A DNA stretch of 64,000 nucleotides from Bradyrhizobiaceae bacterium PARB1 (GTDB lineage: Bacteria > Pseudomonadota > Alphaproteobacteria > Rhizobiales > Xanthobacteraceae), in NCBI GenBank assembly GCA_002256345.1, contig NKIY01000003.1, positions 833,642 to 897,641 on the forward strand, in the 5' to 3' direction. Of this stretch, positions 18,834-26,913 are shown piece after piece; the stretch's first letter is position 1; each line of letters starts with the position of its first letter. The notes beneath the pieces are model-generated. The model had not been told where the DNA came from. It saw only the letters and a program-made list of their open reading frames with translations, and did no database searches. The position numbers and the translations under genes were made by a program.

Positions 18834-19889
18834 TCAGGCTTCGTTCACGCGCACTTCAATGTCGTCATAGCCCTTGATGCGATAGATGGCGACCGAGACG
18901 AGCCAGCTGACGAGGAAGATGGCGACGATGAGATAGCCCATCGCGCCGAGATTCTCGTTCAGGCCCTCGATCGCCTCCCAGAAGCTGCCGGACAGATCCA
19001 GCTTGCGGCCGATCAGGCCGAGCGCCTCGATGCCGCCGATCACCAGCGCCACGATCACCGACACCGCCGTGATCATCATGTTGTAGTAAAGCTTGCGGAT
19101 CGGCTTCACGAAGGCCCAGCCATAGGCGCGCACCATCAGGATCGAGTCCGTCGCATCCACGAGCGACATGCCTGCTGTGAACAGCGCCGGAAAAACGAGA
19201 ATCGACAACATCGACATGCCCTCAGCGCTCTGCGAGGCGGAAATGCCGAGAATGGCGATCTCGGTTGCCGTATCGAAGCCGAGACCGAACAGGATGCCGA
19301 GCGGATACATATGCCAGCTCTTGGTGATCATCCCGAACAAGCGGCGCAGCGCGCGACCGATGATGCCGCGCTGGGCGAGCACGGCATTGAGATCCTCCTC
19401 GATGAAGCGCTCGCCACGTTTGACGGCACGGAACACACGATAGACGGCGGCGAGGATGAAGAGATTGGCGATGCCGACCACCAGCAGGAAGAAGGCGGAG
19501 ACGCCGGTACCGATCAGCCCGCCGACCTCCTTGAAATTGTCGAACCGCTCCTGCAGCGCCGATACCGCCAGCGCCACGAAGATCGACGCCACGATCACCA
19601 CCGTGGAATGGCCGAGCGAGAAGAACATGCCGACCGAAATCGGCCGCTTGCCCGATTGCATCAATTTGCGCGTGATATTGTCGATGGCCGCGATGTGATC
19701 GGCATCGAAAGCGTGGCGCAGGCCGAATGTATAGGCCAGGACGGCGGTTCCCAGCAGCACCGGCTGGTCGCGGAACGCGACCAGCGCCCAAATCCAGGCC
19801 AACACATTTGCCGGAATGAGAATGGCGTAGATGGCGATGATGCGTCCGCGCAGATTGTCGGCGCCATCGTTGAAAAGCGTGAGCAGCAT
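18834..19889 (-). CDS. NiCoT-family nickel/cobalt permease
   Basis: 351 residues with about eight transmembrane helices. The signature RHAFDADHIAAIDN (HX4DH) in helix II and the second signature LGFDTATEIAILG define NiCoT transporters (NixA/HoxN/HupN). It imports Ni2+ and/or Co2+ across the inner membrane for metalloenzymes or cobalamin. Start ATG 19887-19889 (MLLTLFND) lacks a good ribosome site; the long open frame upstream has no family character. I see no cobalamin riboswitch or NikR-like dyad in the 236 nt upstream. Confidence 0.9.
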   Translation of the reverse strand: MLLTLFNDGADNLRGRIIAIYAILIPANVLAWIWALVAFRDQPVLLGTAVLAYTFGLRHAFDADHIAAIDNITRKLMQSGKRPISVGMFFSLGHSTVVIVASIFVALAVSALQERFDNFKEVGGLIGTGVSAFFLLVVGIANLFILAAVYRVFRAVKRGERFIEEDLNAVLAQRGIIGRALRRLFGMITKSWHMYPLGILFGLGFDTATEIAILGISASQSAEGMSMLSILVFPALFTAGMSLVDATDSILMVRAYGWAFVKPIRKLYYNMMITAVSVIVALVIGGIEALGLIGRKLDLSGSFWEAIEGLNENLGAMGYLIVAIFLVSWLVSVAIYRIKGYDDIEVRVNEA

Positions 19890-20125
19890 GGGGAGAAAAC
19901 GGTCCGATTGACCAACCAATTGTCTCAGAGCGGCCGCACCGGCGCAACTGCGGCGATTTCGTATCGAATGAGACGCATTTGCCTCAGAAATGGCCCAACG
20001 GTGTGATCGCCTGTTGGCTGAATGAACGCGGGCATCTATATAGCCGCGCAACGATCGCGCGACGCTGCCCTCGATGCCCGTGGCGCTGACACCTGAACCC
20101 GAAAATCCGGAACGAAGCTGAACTG

Positions 20126-20386
20126 ATGTCCGCAGACGATAATAAATCCACCAAAGCCGAGCGCGACGCCGCCGAAAAGGCCGTGCTCGACAATATGGCG
20201 CGCCTGAAAGCGCTGCGCCTCGCCCGCGAAGCCTCGATGCCGCAAGCGGCGCCGAAGAAGAAGACCGCCGCGAAATCGAGCCGGACATCCTCGTCCGGCA
20301 AGGGCTCGACCGGCAAACCCGCCGAGAAGTCGCCGGCTCTGTCAGCTTGGCTTGCCGAGCAGCGCAAGGGTGGTTTCCGGACATAG
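20126..20386 (+). CDS. Small lysine/alanine-rich protein of unknown function
   Basis: 86 residues. An amphipathic N-terminal helix (about 8-38: KAERDAAEKAVLDNMARLKALRLAREA) is followed by a basic low-complexity stretch (Lys, Ser, Thr) and a short conserved-looking tail LSAWLAEQRKGGFRT. GGAACGAAG upstream of ATG 20126 could serve as ribosome site. Not a recognised family; probably real because its tail and codon use look protein-like. Divergent from the NiCoT gene. Confidence 0.6.
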   Translation: MSADDNKSTKAERDAAEKAVLDNMARLKALRLAREASMPQAAPKKKTAAKSSRTSSSGKGSTGKPAEKSPALSAWLAEQRKGGFRT

Positions 20387-20389
20387 CTC

Positions 20390-20474
20390 GTTGTCGCCAC
20401 CCGGCTTGACCGGGTGGCCCAGTACACACCGGCCGGAACGTACTGGATTGCCCGGTCAGGCCGGGCAATGACAG
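20390..20474. repeat. Dispersed intergenic repeat, family D (two hairpins)
   Basis: About 85 nt with two perfect or near-perfect stem-loops: CCACCCGG/CCGGGTGG at 20397-20417 and ATTGCCCGG/CCGGGCAAT at 20448-20469. This 'CCCGGT..CCGGGC...AATGACAG' arrangement is familiar as an intergenic repeat in the Bradyrhizobium group. It could also stop transcription after the 86-residue gene. Confidence 0.6.
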
Positions 20475-20548
20475 GTCAGAGCGCGATTGCCCTTACCCGG
20501 TGAAATCTGTTTCAATCACCCGCATGACGTGAATGCGGGGAGCGCGTG

Positions 20549-20701
20549 ATGACACCACGAACCGGCCGCGGCGAGCCGAAGAAAGAGTCCGACAAGCCGG
20601 CTCCGCCAAAAAAGCCCATCGATGACGACGAGGAGGATGGCGATATCGCTACGCCGAAGCGTGATCGTGACGATGAAGCGGACGCCTTTGAACGGCGATA
20701 G
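20549..20701 (+). CDS. Possible 50-residue highly charged protein
   Basis: An ATG at 20549 with GGGGAG 6 nt upstream opens a 50-codon frame ending at TAG 20701. The product is extremely hydrophilic: an Arg/Lys/Pro-rich start (MTPRTGRGEPKKESDKPA), an acidic centre (IDDDEEDGD) and a Lys/Arg/Asp tail. It is followed by a strong terminator. The good ribosome site and terminator support a real gene; function unknown. Confidence 0.5.
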   Translation: MTPRTGRGEPKKESDKPAPPKKPIDDDEEDGDIATPKRDRDDEADAFERR

Positions 20702-20721
20702 ACATCGTAGGATGCAAAACG

Positions 20722-20753
20722 AAAACGGCGCGCCACTGACGACGCGCCGTTTT
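20722..20753. terminator. Bidirectional intrinsic terminator
   Basis: Perfect 11-bp stem AAAACGGCGCG / CGCGCCGTTTT with a 10-nt loop, flanked by A-tract and T-tract so it can work on both strands. It lies between the small charged gene (+) and the DHDPS-family gene (-), which converge here. Confidence 0.85.
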
Positions 20754-20774
20754 GCATGAAGACAGTCTGGTCGC

Positions 20775-21701
20775 TCAGGCGGCCTTCAGGCCGACATCCG
20801 GCAGGTGTGGGCGTGTGCGAAGCGCCTTAGCCATGATGTCTTCCACTTCCGCCTTCTCATGCGGCAACAGCGCAAGGCGCGGCGGTCGGGTCAAGGCGGT
20901 GCCGCGGCCCATGATATTCTCGCAAAGCTTGATGCACTGGACGAGATCCGGCCGCGCATCGAGATGCAGCAGCGGCATGAACCATTCATAGATCTTCATC
21001 GCCTCGGCATAACGGCCGGCCTTGGCAAGGCGGAACAGCGTCTCACCTTCGCGCGGGAATGCATTGGACATGCCGGACACCCAGCCGACCGCGCCCATGG
21101 CGACGCTTTCGACGATGACGTCATCGAGGCCGGCGAACAGCACGAAGCGGTCGCCGACCATGTTGCGGGTGTCGATGAAGCGGCGGGTATCGCCGGAGGA
21201 GTCCTTGAAGCACACCACCGTCTCGACATCGGCCAGCGTGGCGAGAATGTCCGGCGTGACGTCGTTCTTGTAGATGGGCGGGTTGTTGTAGAGCATGACA
21301 GGCAGATCGGTCGCCGTCGCCACCGAACGGAAATGCGCGGCGGTCTCATGCGGCTTGGACGAATAGACCAGAGCCGGCATCACCATGATGCCATCAATGC
21401 CAACCCGTGCGGCTTCCTTCGCCGTATCGACAGCGAACGCCGTGGTGAATTCGGCGATGCCGCACAATACCGGCACGCGGCCCTTGGCGACCGACTTGGC
21501 CGCTTCCATGATCGCGATCTTTTCCTTGCGCTCGAGCGAGGTGTTCTCGCCCACCGAGCCGCAGATGATCAGGCCGGACACGCCGTCGCGGATCAGGCCG
21601 TCGATCACCTTCGCGGTGGAATCGATGTCGAGCGACAGATCGTCGTGAAACTGGGTGGTGACGGCCGGGAAGACGCCTTCCCAGGAAATGCGAGGACTCA
21701 T
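20775..21701 (-). CDS. Dihydrodipicolinate synthase-family lyase/aldolase
   Basis: 308 residues, (beta/alpha)8 barrel of the class I pyruvate-dependent lyase family. Schiff-base Lys166 (VVCFKDSSGD), catalytic Tyr138 (MLYNNPP) and the GSVGENTSL loop (48-56, in place of DapA's GTTGE) are present. Start ATG 21699-21701. It lies downstream of a TRAP transporter operon on the same strand, with a family A repeat between, so it probably acts in catabolism of an imported acid rather than in lysine synthesis. Possible roles include sugar-acid or hydroxyproline-type degradation; the substrate cannot be fixed. Confidence 0.87.
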   Translation of the reverse strand: MSPRISWEGVFPAVTTQFHDDLSLDIDSTAKVIDGLIRDGVSGLIICGSVGENTSLERKEKIAIMEAAKSVAKGRVPVLCGIAEFTTAFAVDTAKEAARVGIDGIMVMPALVYSSKPHETAAHFRSVATATDLPVMLYNNPPIYKNDVTPDILATLADVETVVCFKDSSGDTRRFIDTRNMVGDRFVLFAGLDDVIVESVAMGAVGWVSGMSNAFPREGETLFRLAKAGRYAEAMKIYEWFMPLLHLDARPDLVQCIKLCENIMGRGTALTRPPRLALLPHEKAEVEDIMAKALRTRPHLPDVGLKAA

Positions 21702-21760
21702 GACAAAACTCCGTGTGATGCCGGCGTGCAATGCATGCCGGCTGATGAAGATGATGAAAC

Positions 21761-21886
21761 CGTGTCCCGGGCGCGATGCAGCGTGAAACGCTGCTTCGCA
21801 GAACCGGGACCGTAACGAACTCCGGTGTTTGGTACGGTCCCGGATCTGCGGAGCAGCGCTAGGAGCGCTGCACCGCGTCCGGGACA
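21761..21886. repeat. Dispersed palindromic element, family A, full copy 2
   Basis: 126 nt with left arm GTGTCCCGGGCGCG and right arm CGCGTCCGGGAC, and internal GCTTCGCAGAACCGGGACCG and CGGTCCCGGATCTGCGGAGC blocks that pair with each other. The element could fold into a long imperfect hairpin. It separates the dctP-like gene from the DHDPS-family gene. Confidence 0.85.
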
Positions 21887-21902
21887 AGTATTCAAGCAAG
21901 AA

Positions 21903-22886
21903 TCAGATCGTGGCGCCGACCTTGCGCAGCTCGGCGAGCACCGGCGCCTTCGGCAGCCAGAGCTTGTCGAATTCAGCGATCACGGCTTCGGTGTCCTTGG
22001 CCGCGACCTGACGCACCGGCACCGAGGTGCCCTTGAAATTCTCGATCAGCGCCGGCTCGCCGCCCGCGAGCTCGTCGATCTGCGCATCGAGGGTAGATTT
22101 CACGGCCTTGGTGATCAGCTCCTTGTCGGCGGCCGGCAGCGACTGCCAGACGCGGCCCGAGACGACAGCCGCCATCGGCATGAAGACGGCGTTCATCTGC
22201 AGGATCGACTTCGACACCTTGTCGAAGCGCTGATTCCACGAGAATTCGAGATCCGCTTCAAGACCATCGACCTGGCCGTTGGACATGGCGTCGAACACTT
22301 GCGGCGTCGGGATCGGCGTCGGTGCGGCGCCAAGCGACGAATAGAAATCGCGATATACCGGCGTCGGATTGATGCGCAGCTTCATGCCCTTGATATCGGC
22401 GAGCGTGTTGAGATCGCGCACCGAGAACACCGCGCGCATGCCGGTGATGCCCCAGCCGAGGCCGATGGTGCCTGTCTCCTGCGGCAGCACGTCGAACAGT
22501 TTCACCGCCAGGGGATGGCGCACGAATTTCGCCACCGCCGGGGTCGAGCGCACGATATAGGGCGCGTTGATCGCGGCGATATGTGGCACGCGCGAGCCGA
22601 GCTCGGCGGCCTGGATGAAGCCCATATCGAGCGCGCCGGTCTGCAGCTGCTGCATCATGGCCGCCTCGTTGCCGAGCTGGCCGGAGTGAAACACCGTCAT
22701 GGTCAGACGGCCCTTGGTCTCTTCCTTCAGTTTGTCGGCAAGCTTCAGCGCAGCCTTGTTCCAGGAATGGCCGTTCGGCGTGATGAGGCCGAGGCGCATT
22801 TCCTTGGCCTGCGCCAGCGATAGCGACGGGGCGAACACAGATGCAGCAGCGGACGCTGCGAGGAAGCGACGGCGTGAGATGGTCAT
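21903..22886 (-). CDS. TRAP transporter substrate-binding protein (DctP family)
   Basis: 327 residues; periplasmic solute receptor. The signal begins MTISRRRFLAASAAASVF, with consecutive arginines fitting Tat export, and ends near SLSLAQA. The DctP signature is seen in GMKLRINPTPVYRDFYSSLGAAPTPIPTPQVFDAMSNGQVDGLEA, where the Arg of KLRI is the carboxylate-binding residue. ATG 22884-22886 has AGGAG upstream. Third gene of the dctQ-dctM-dctP operon. The ligand is probably an organic acid, exact identity unknown. Confidence 0.92.
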   Translation of the reverse strand: MTISRRRFLAASAAASVFAPSLSLAQAKEMRLGLITPNGHSWNKAALKLADKLKEETKGRLTMTVFHSGQLGNEAAMMQQLQTGALDMGFIQAAELGSRVPHIAAINAPYIVRSTPAVAKFVRHPLAVKLFDVLPQETGTIGLGWGITGMRAVFSVRDLNTLADIKGMKLRINPTPVYRDFYSSLGAAPTPIPTPQVFDAMSNGQVDGLEADLEFSWNQRFDKVSKSILQMNAVFMPMAAVVSGRVWQSLPAADKELITKAVKSTLDAQIDELAGGEPALIENFKGTSVPVRQVAAKDTEAVIAEFDKLWLPKAPVLAELRKVGATI

Positions 22887-22911
22887 GACGAGTACTCCTT
22901 GGCGATATGAA

Positions 22912-24177
22912 TTACTTGATGAGGGCAAGAGACAGCGACGGATAGAGCGACAACAGGATCAGAAGGATGCAGGAAATAAAGAAGAACGGCAGCGTCACCA
23001 TGAACATCTTGCCGGGCTTGGCGCCGGTGACGGCGGCGGCGACGAAGAAGCAAAGCCCGACCGGCGGCGATAGCAGCCCGAGCACGAGATTTATGACGAC
23101 GACGACGCCGAATTGACGGGGATCGATGTGATAGATCTCGGTGGCGATCGGCAGCAGGATCGGCACCGTCATGATCAGGCCGGGCACGCCGTCGATCACC
23201 GTGCCGATGACCAGCAGGATGATGTTACACAGCAGCATAAAGCTGATGGGATCCCTCGCCACCGTCTGAATCCAGGCCGCGGTTTCCTGCGGCACCTTGC
23301 CGAAGATGAGGACCCACGAAAACACGGCGGCGGCGGCCACGAGGAACAGCACGATGGCCGAATAGATGCCCGAACGCAGCATCATCTGCGGCAGTTGCGA
23401 CCACTGGAATTCCTTGGTCCAGTATTTTCCGATCACCGCGGACGCCACGGCGCCGACGGCCGCGGACTCGGTGGCATTGGCGAGACCGGAGAGAATAGAG
23501 CCGACGATCACGATCGGGATCAGCAGCGTGGGGCACGTGCGCAGGATGGTCATCACGCGCTGCTTCGGCGTCTGATATTCGGCCCGCGGATAGTTGTGGA
23601 TGTAGCCCATGATGGCGATGATCACGCAGAACATCGCCGTGAGGATCACGCCGGGAATGATGCCGGCGATCAGCATGTCGCTCACCGAGACCTGCGCGAG
23701 CACGCTGTAGACGACGAACATCACCGAGGGCGGAATGATGGGTCCTAGCATGCCGCCATAGGCGGTGAGGCCGGCAGCGAAGGTCTTGTCGTAGCCCTTC
23801 TTCTCCATCTCCGGCACCATGATCTGCGCCATGATGGCGACCTGCGCCGTGGCCGAGCCGAGAATGGACGAGATGAACATGTTGGCGAGGACGTTGACGT
23901 AAGCGAGACCGCCGCGTAGCGAGCCGATGAAGGCCATGGCCATATCGACGATGCGCTGGGTGATGCCGCCGCCATTCATGATCTCGCCGATCAGGATGAA
24001 GAGCGGAATGGCGATCAGGCCGTAACTATCCACACCGCCGAACAGCTGCAGCGGATAGGACTGGAACAGCACCGGATTGCCGGACGCCATGATGTAGACG
24101 AAGCCGGCGAGGCAAAGGCACAGGCCGATCGGCACGCCAACCAGCATGATGATCATGAAAGCCGCCGAGGTGATCAT
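22912..24177 (-). CDS. TRAP transporter large permease (DctM family)
   Basis: 421 residues, about 12 transmembrane segments; the sodium-coupled transport subunit. Typical family stretches include IPLFILIGEIMNGGGIT, GGLAYVNVLANMFISSILGSATAQ and GMLGPIIPPSVMFVVY. Its ATG begins 1 nt after the stop of the small permease gene, so the two are co-translated. Works with the DctQ and DctP proteins of the same operon. Confidence 0.94.
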   Translation of the reverse strand: MITSAAFMIIMLVGVPIGLCLCLAGFVYIMASGNPVLFQSYPLQLFGGVDSYGLIAIPLFILIGEIMNGGGITQRIVDMAMAFIGSLRGGLAYVNVLANMFISSILGSATAQVAIMAQIMVPEMEKKGYDKTFAAGLTAYGGMLGPIIPPSVMFVVYSVLAQVSVSDMLIAGIIPGVILTAMFCVIIAIMGYIHNYPRAEYQTPKQRVMTILRTCPTLLIPIVIVGSILSGLANATESAAVGAVASAVIGKYWTKEFQWSQLPQMMLRSGIYSAIVLFLVAAAAVFSWVLIFGKVPQETAAWIQTVARDPISFMLLCNIILLVIGTVIDGVPGLIMTVPILLPIATEIYHIDPRQFGVVVVINLVLGLLSPPVGLCFFVAAAVTGAKPGKMFMVTLPFFFISCILLILLSLYPSLSLALIK

Positions 24178-24178
24178 A

Positions 24179-24802
24179 TCAGTTCACCCCGTCGAGTTCG
24201 GACAGGGTGAAGCCTTTTGGCGCGACCCGCGGCACGACGCCGATGTCCTCGAGCAGGTTGGCTGTCCCGTGGATGGTCATCGACACCGCGAAGATGGGCA
24301 GTATCAGATACAGCACCCAGGTCGGCCAGTTCAGCGTCTGCGTGCGCTCGGTGTAGAGAAAGTTGAAAGTCGCGCCGGCAAATTTCTTGGCGTCGAAGCC
24401 TGCGCTCGCGATGCCGACCGGGTCCATCCACAGCACGCAGGTGATCATCAGGCCGACGGCGAACACGATCACCATGCCGGTGGCAATGAGCTTGAACCGT
24501 TTCTGGTTTTTCGCCGACAGCCGCTCGGTCATCATGGTGACCGCGAAATCGAGCCGCAGCCGCGTCATCGCGGAGGCGCCGATGAAGGTCAGCCACACCA
24601 CCGAATAGACCGCGGATTCGTCGATCCAGTAGATCGGGAACTGGGCGTAGCGGGTGACGACATTCACCAGGATCAACGCCGTCAGGAGATACATCAGCCC
24701 CATGATGGCCAGCCGCTCAAAGGCGAGCAGGCCACGGGATGCCGCCATCACCACATGGCTGACCCCGACCGCCGAAGCCGGCGAAATTGTCTGATCACTC
24801 AT
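24179..24802 (-). CDS. TRAP transporter small permease (DctQ family)
   Basis: 207 residues with four hydrophobic helices (AIMGLMYLLTALILVNVVTRY, YWIDESAVYSVVWLTFIGAS, LIATGMVIVFAVGLMITCVLW, WVLYLILPIFAVSMTIHG), the DctQ layout. ATG 24800-24802 has GGGGGAG upstream and is the first gene of the minus-strand operon. The promoter/operator region at 24847-24874 lies 45 nt upstream, shared with the divergent GntR gene. Confidence 0.9.
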   Translation of the reverse strand: MSDQTISPASAVGVSHVVMAASRGLLAFERLAIMGLMYLLTALILVNVVTRYAQFPIYWIDESAVYSVVWLTFIGASAMTRLRLDFAVTMMTERLSAKNQKRFKLIATGMVIVFAVGLMITCVLWMDPVGIASAGFDAKKFAGATFNFLYTERTQTLNWPTWVLYLILPIFAVSMTIHGTANLLEDIGVVPRVAPKGFTLSELDGVN

Positions 24803-24846
24803 GAATGCTCCCCCGCATGTCACAAAAGTGAGGTGATTTTCAGGAT

Positions 24847-24874
24847 CGTATAATTTATACATTTTGCGAGTCAA
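24847..24874 (-). promoter_or_regulatory. Candidate TRAP-operon promoter overlapped by a GntR-type dyad
   Basis: On the minus strand a -35-like TTGACT (24869-24874) is followed after 16 nt by TATACG (24847-24852). The perfect dyad GTATAA-N-TTATAC at 24848-24860 covers the -10 region. FCD-type GntR repressors bind short dyads of this sort, and the divergent gene encodes one. The promoter call is by eye. Confidence 0.5.
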
Positions 24875-24882
24875 ACGATTGT

Positions 24883-24918
24883 CTGCACAAATTGACGGCT
24901 TGAAGCGTTTTTGTGCAG
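24883..24918. promoter_or_regulatory. Inverted repeat in the GntR/TRAP intergenic region
   Basis: CTGCACAAA (24883-24891) and TTTGTGCAG (24910-24918) are perfectly inverted with an 18-nt spacer. The pair lies just upstream of the GntR gene and upstream of the predicted TRAP -35 element. It may be a second operator or an activator site. Confidence 0.4.
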
Positions 24919-24973
24919 CAGCGAAGAGACGACAAACCAGCATGCACGCCCAGCGAAAAGGCGAGATATATCA

Positions 24974-25651
24974 ATGAGCTCTCCGCTGAAGCACCGCACA
25001 CTTTCGGCCATGATCACGGATCAGCTTCGGCAGGCAATTCTCGACGGGACCTATCCCGCCAGCTCGCAGCTCCGTCAGGACGCGCTCGGCGAGGCTTATG
25101 GGGTAAGCCGGATTCCGGTCCGCGAGGCGCTGTTCCAGCTGGAGGCCGAAGGGCTGGTGCGCATCGTGCCGCAGAAGGGCGCCATCGTCTCGGAACTGTC
25201 TCTCGACGAGATCAATGACGTGTTCGACCTGCGCGTGCTGCTGGAGCCACGCATGCTCCAGCAATCGGCCCCCCATTTTTCCGCCGATAACTTCGCAGTG
25301 CTGGACGGCATCCAGAAGCGCTTCGAGGCAGCGATTGCGGCCGGCAATCGCAGCGAATGGGGACAGATCAACGCCGAATTTCACATGGCGATGTATGTGA
25401 ATGCGCGGCAGCCGCGCACCCAGAGCATCGTGATGGCCCTATTGCAGACCAGCGATCGCTATACGCGGATGCAGCTCTCCACCGTCGAAGCCATGGGCAT
25501 TGCCGAGAAAGAACACGCGGAGCTGATCGCGCTGTGCCGCCATGGAAAGATCGACGATGCCTGCGGATTCCTAGCGCAGCACATCGAAGCCGTGCGCAGC
25601 GACCTGCTGCGCGTGGTCGGCCGCACCATCGCGAAGAATGGCGCGGCCTGA
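24974..25651 (+). CDS. GntR/FadR-family transcriptional regulator (FCD domain)
   Basis: 225 residues. Winged-helix domain at 1-75 (ITDQLRQAILDGTYPASSQLRQDALGEAYGVSRIPVREALFQLEAEGLV), then an all-helical FCD ligand domain (EINDVFDLRVLLEP, EFHMAMYVNA, EHAELIALC, HIEAV) with the His residues that usually bind a metal. ATG 24974 chosen for its ribosome site and because earlier codons look non-coding. Divergent from the TRAP operon, so most likely its repressor with the transported acid or a product as inducer. Confidence 0.9.
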   Translation: MSSPLKHRTLSAMITDQLRQAILDGTYPASSQLRQDALGEAYGVSRIPVREALFQLEAEGLVRIVPQKGAIVSELSLDEINDVFDLRVLLEPRMLQQSAPHFSADNFAVLDGIQKRFEAAIAAGNRSEWGQINAEFHMAMYVNARQPRTQSIVMALLQTSDRYTRMQLSTVEAMGIAEKEHAELIALCRHGKIDDACGFLAQHIEAVRSDLLRVVGRTIAKNGAA

Positions 25652-25657
25652 CGGCGT

Positions 25658-26836
25658 TCAGGCGAGTTCCTGCTCGACGAGGCCGGCGAGATAGCTGGCG
25701 CCGATCGGCAACAGATCGTCGTCGAAGTCGTAACCGGGATTGTGCACGGGCACTCCGCCTTTGTCGGCGCCGCGCTGGCCGAAGAAGAGATAGGCGCCGC
25801 GGTTCTTCTCCAGCATGAACGCAAAGTCCTCGCCGGCGAGAACCGGATTGCCTTCGCGCTGCACTTCAGTGACGCCAGGCACAGCCTCGGCGGCTTGAGC
25901 AGCACGAGCGGCTTCTTCGGCGGTGTTGATGGTCGGCGGATAAGCGCGCTTGTAGTCGATCTCGGCGCTGCCGCCCTGGGCTTGCGCGATTAGTGTCACC
26001 GAACGCTTGAACAGCTCCTCGACACGGTCACGCACTTCCGGCTTCAGCGTGCGCACCGAGCCGCGCAGCTCCACCGTTTCCGGCAACACGATATTCGACG
26101 TGCCGCCATGGATCTGACCGATGCTGATGATCGCAGATTCCAGCGCATCGACCTGGCGCGACGGGATCGCGTTGAGCGCATTGATGACCTGCGCCGCCAT
26201 CGCCACCGTATCGATGCCTTGCTGCGGATGCGCGCCATGGGAGGAGCGGCCGCGCAGCGTGATCGTGAAGTAATCGATCGCAGCAAGCGCTGTGCCTGTC
26301 AGCGCCCTCACCGTGCCGAGCGGCAGGTCCGGACTGTTGTGAATGCCGTAGATGGAATCGCAGGGAAAGCGCTCGAACAGCCCGTCATCCATCATCGCCT
26401 TGGCGCCGGCGAGGCCTTCTTCGGCGGGCTGGAAGATCAGATGCACGGTGCCGGCAAAGTTACGTGTCTCGGCGAGATATTTTGCGGCCCCCAGCAACAT
26501 GGTGGTGTGGCCGTCATGGCCGCAGGCATGCATGCGGCCGGGATTCTGCGAGCGATGGGCGAAGTCGTTGCCCTCTTCCATCGGCAGCGCGTCCATATCG
26601 GCGCGCAAACCGATGGCACGGTTACTGCCCGCAGCCTGATGGCGACCGCGGATAACGCCGACCAGGCCGGTGCCGCCGAAGCCGCGATGCACCTCGATGC
26701 CCCATTCCGCGAGACGCTTGGCGACGATCTCGCTGGTACGCTCTTCCTCGAAGCCGATTTCGGGATGCGCGTGAAAATCACGGCGCCATTCGGTCATTTC
26801 GGCATGCAGTTTATCGAGGCGTGTGCGCGGGCTCAT
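25658..26836 (-). CDS. M20-family amidohydrolase (hippurate hydrolase/aminoacylase-like)
   Basis: 392 residues. Metal-binding motifs of the family are present: LRADMDALPMEE, HACGHDGHTTMLLG, FQPAEEG, GIHNSPDLPLG, and the C-terminal VLAGEDFAFMLEK. The dimerisation domain occupies about 185-300. Cytoplasmic enzyme that removes an acyl group from an N-acyl amino acid or similar amide. It converges with the GntR gene (6 nt between stops). Whether it belongs to the same pathway as the TRAP operon is a guess. Confidence 0.9.
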   Translation of the reverse strand: MSPRTRLDKLHAEMTEWRRDFHAHPEIGFEEERTSEIVAKRLAEWGIEVHRGFGGTGLVGVIRGRHQAAGSNRAIGLRADMDALPMEEGNDFAHRSQNPGRMHACGHDGHTTMLLGAAKYLAETRNFAGTVHLIFQPAEEGLAGAKAMMDDGLFERFPCDSIYGIHNSPDLPLGTVRALTGTALAAIDYFTITLRGRSSHGAHPQQGIDTVAMAAQVINALNAIPSRQVDALESAIISIGQIHGGTSNIVLPETVELRGSVRTLKPEVRDRVEELFKRSVTLIAQAQGGSAEIDYKRAYPPTINTAEEAARAAQAAEAVPGVTEVQREGNPVLAGEDFAFMLEKNRGAYLFFGQRGADKGGVPVHNPGYDFDDDLLPIGASYLAGLVEQELA

Positions 26837-26913
26837 GAGGATCTCACTGAGGTTCGGAATTGAAGCGACGATGCTGCCTCAATCGGCCCCGCAAGGCAAA
26901 GCGCAAAGCTGCA

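Noticed and set aside
19890..20125. Cobalamin riboswitch upstream of the NiCoT gene
   Set aside because: CAGCGCCACGGGC slightly recalls the B12-box region, but the conserved core and stem order are not there.
18834..20468. Long 544-codon version of the NiCoT protein
   Set aside because: The first ~190 codons show no membrane or NiCoT character and overlap the divergent 86-residue gene and a repeat; the family start is at 19889.
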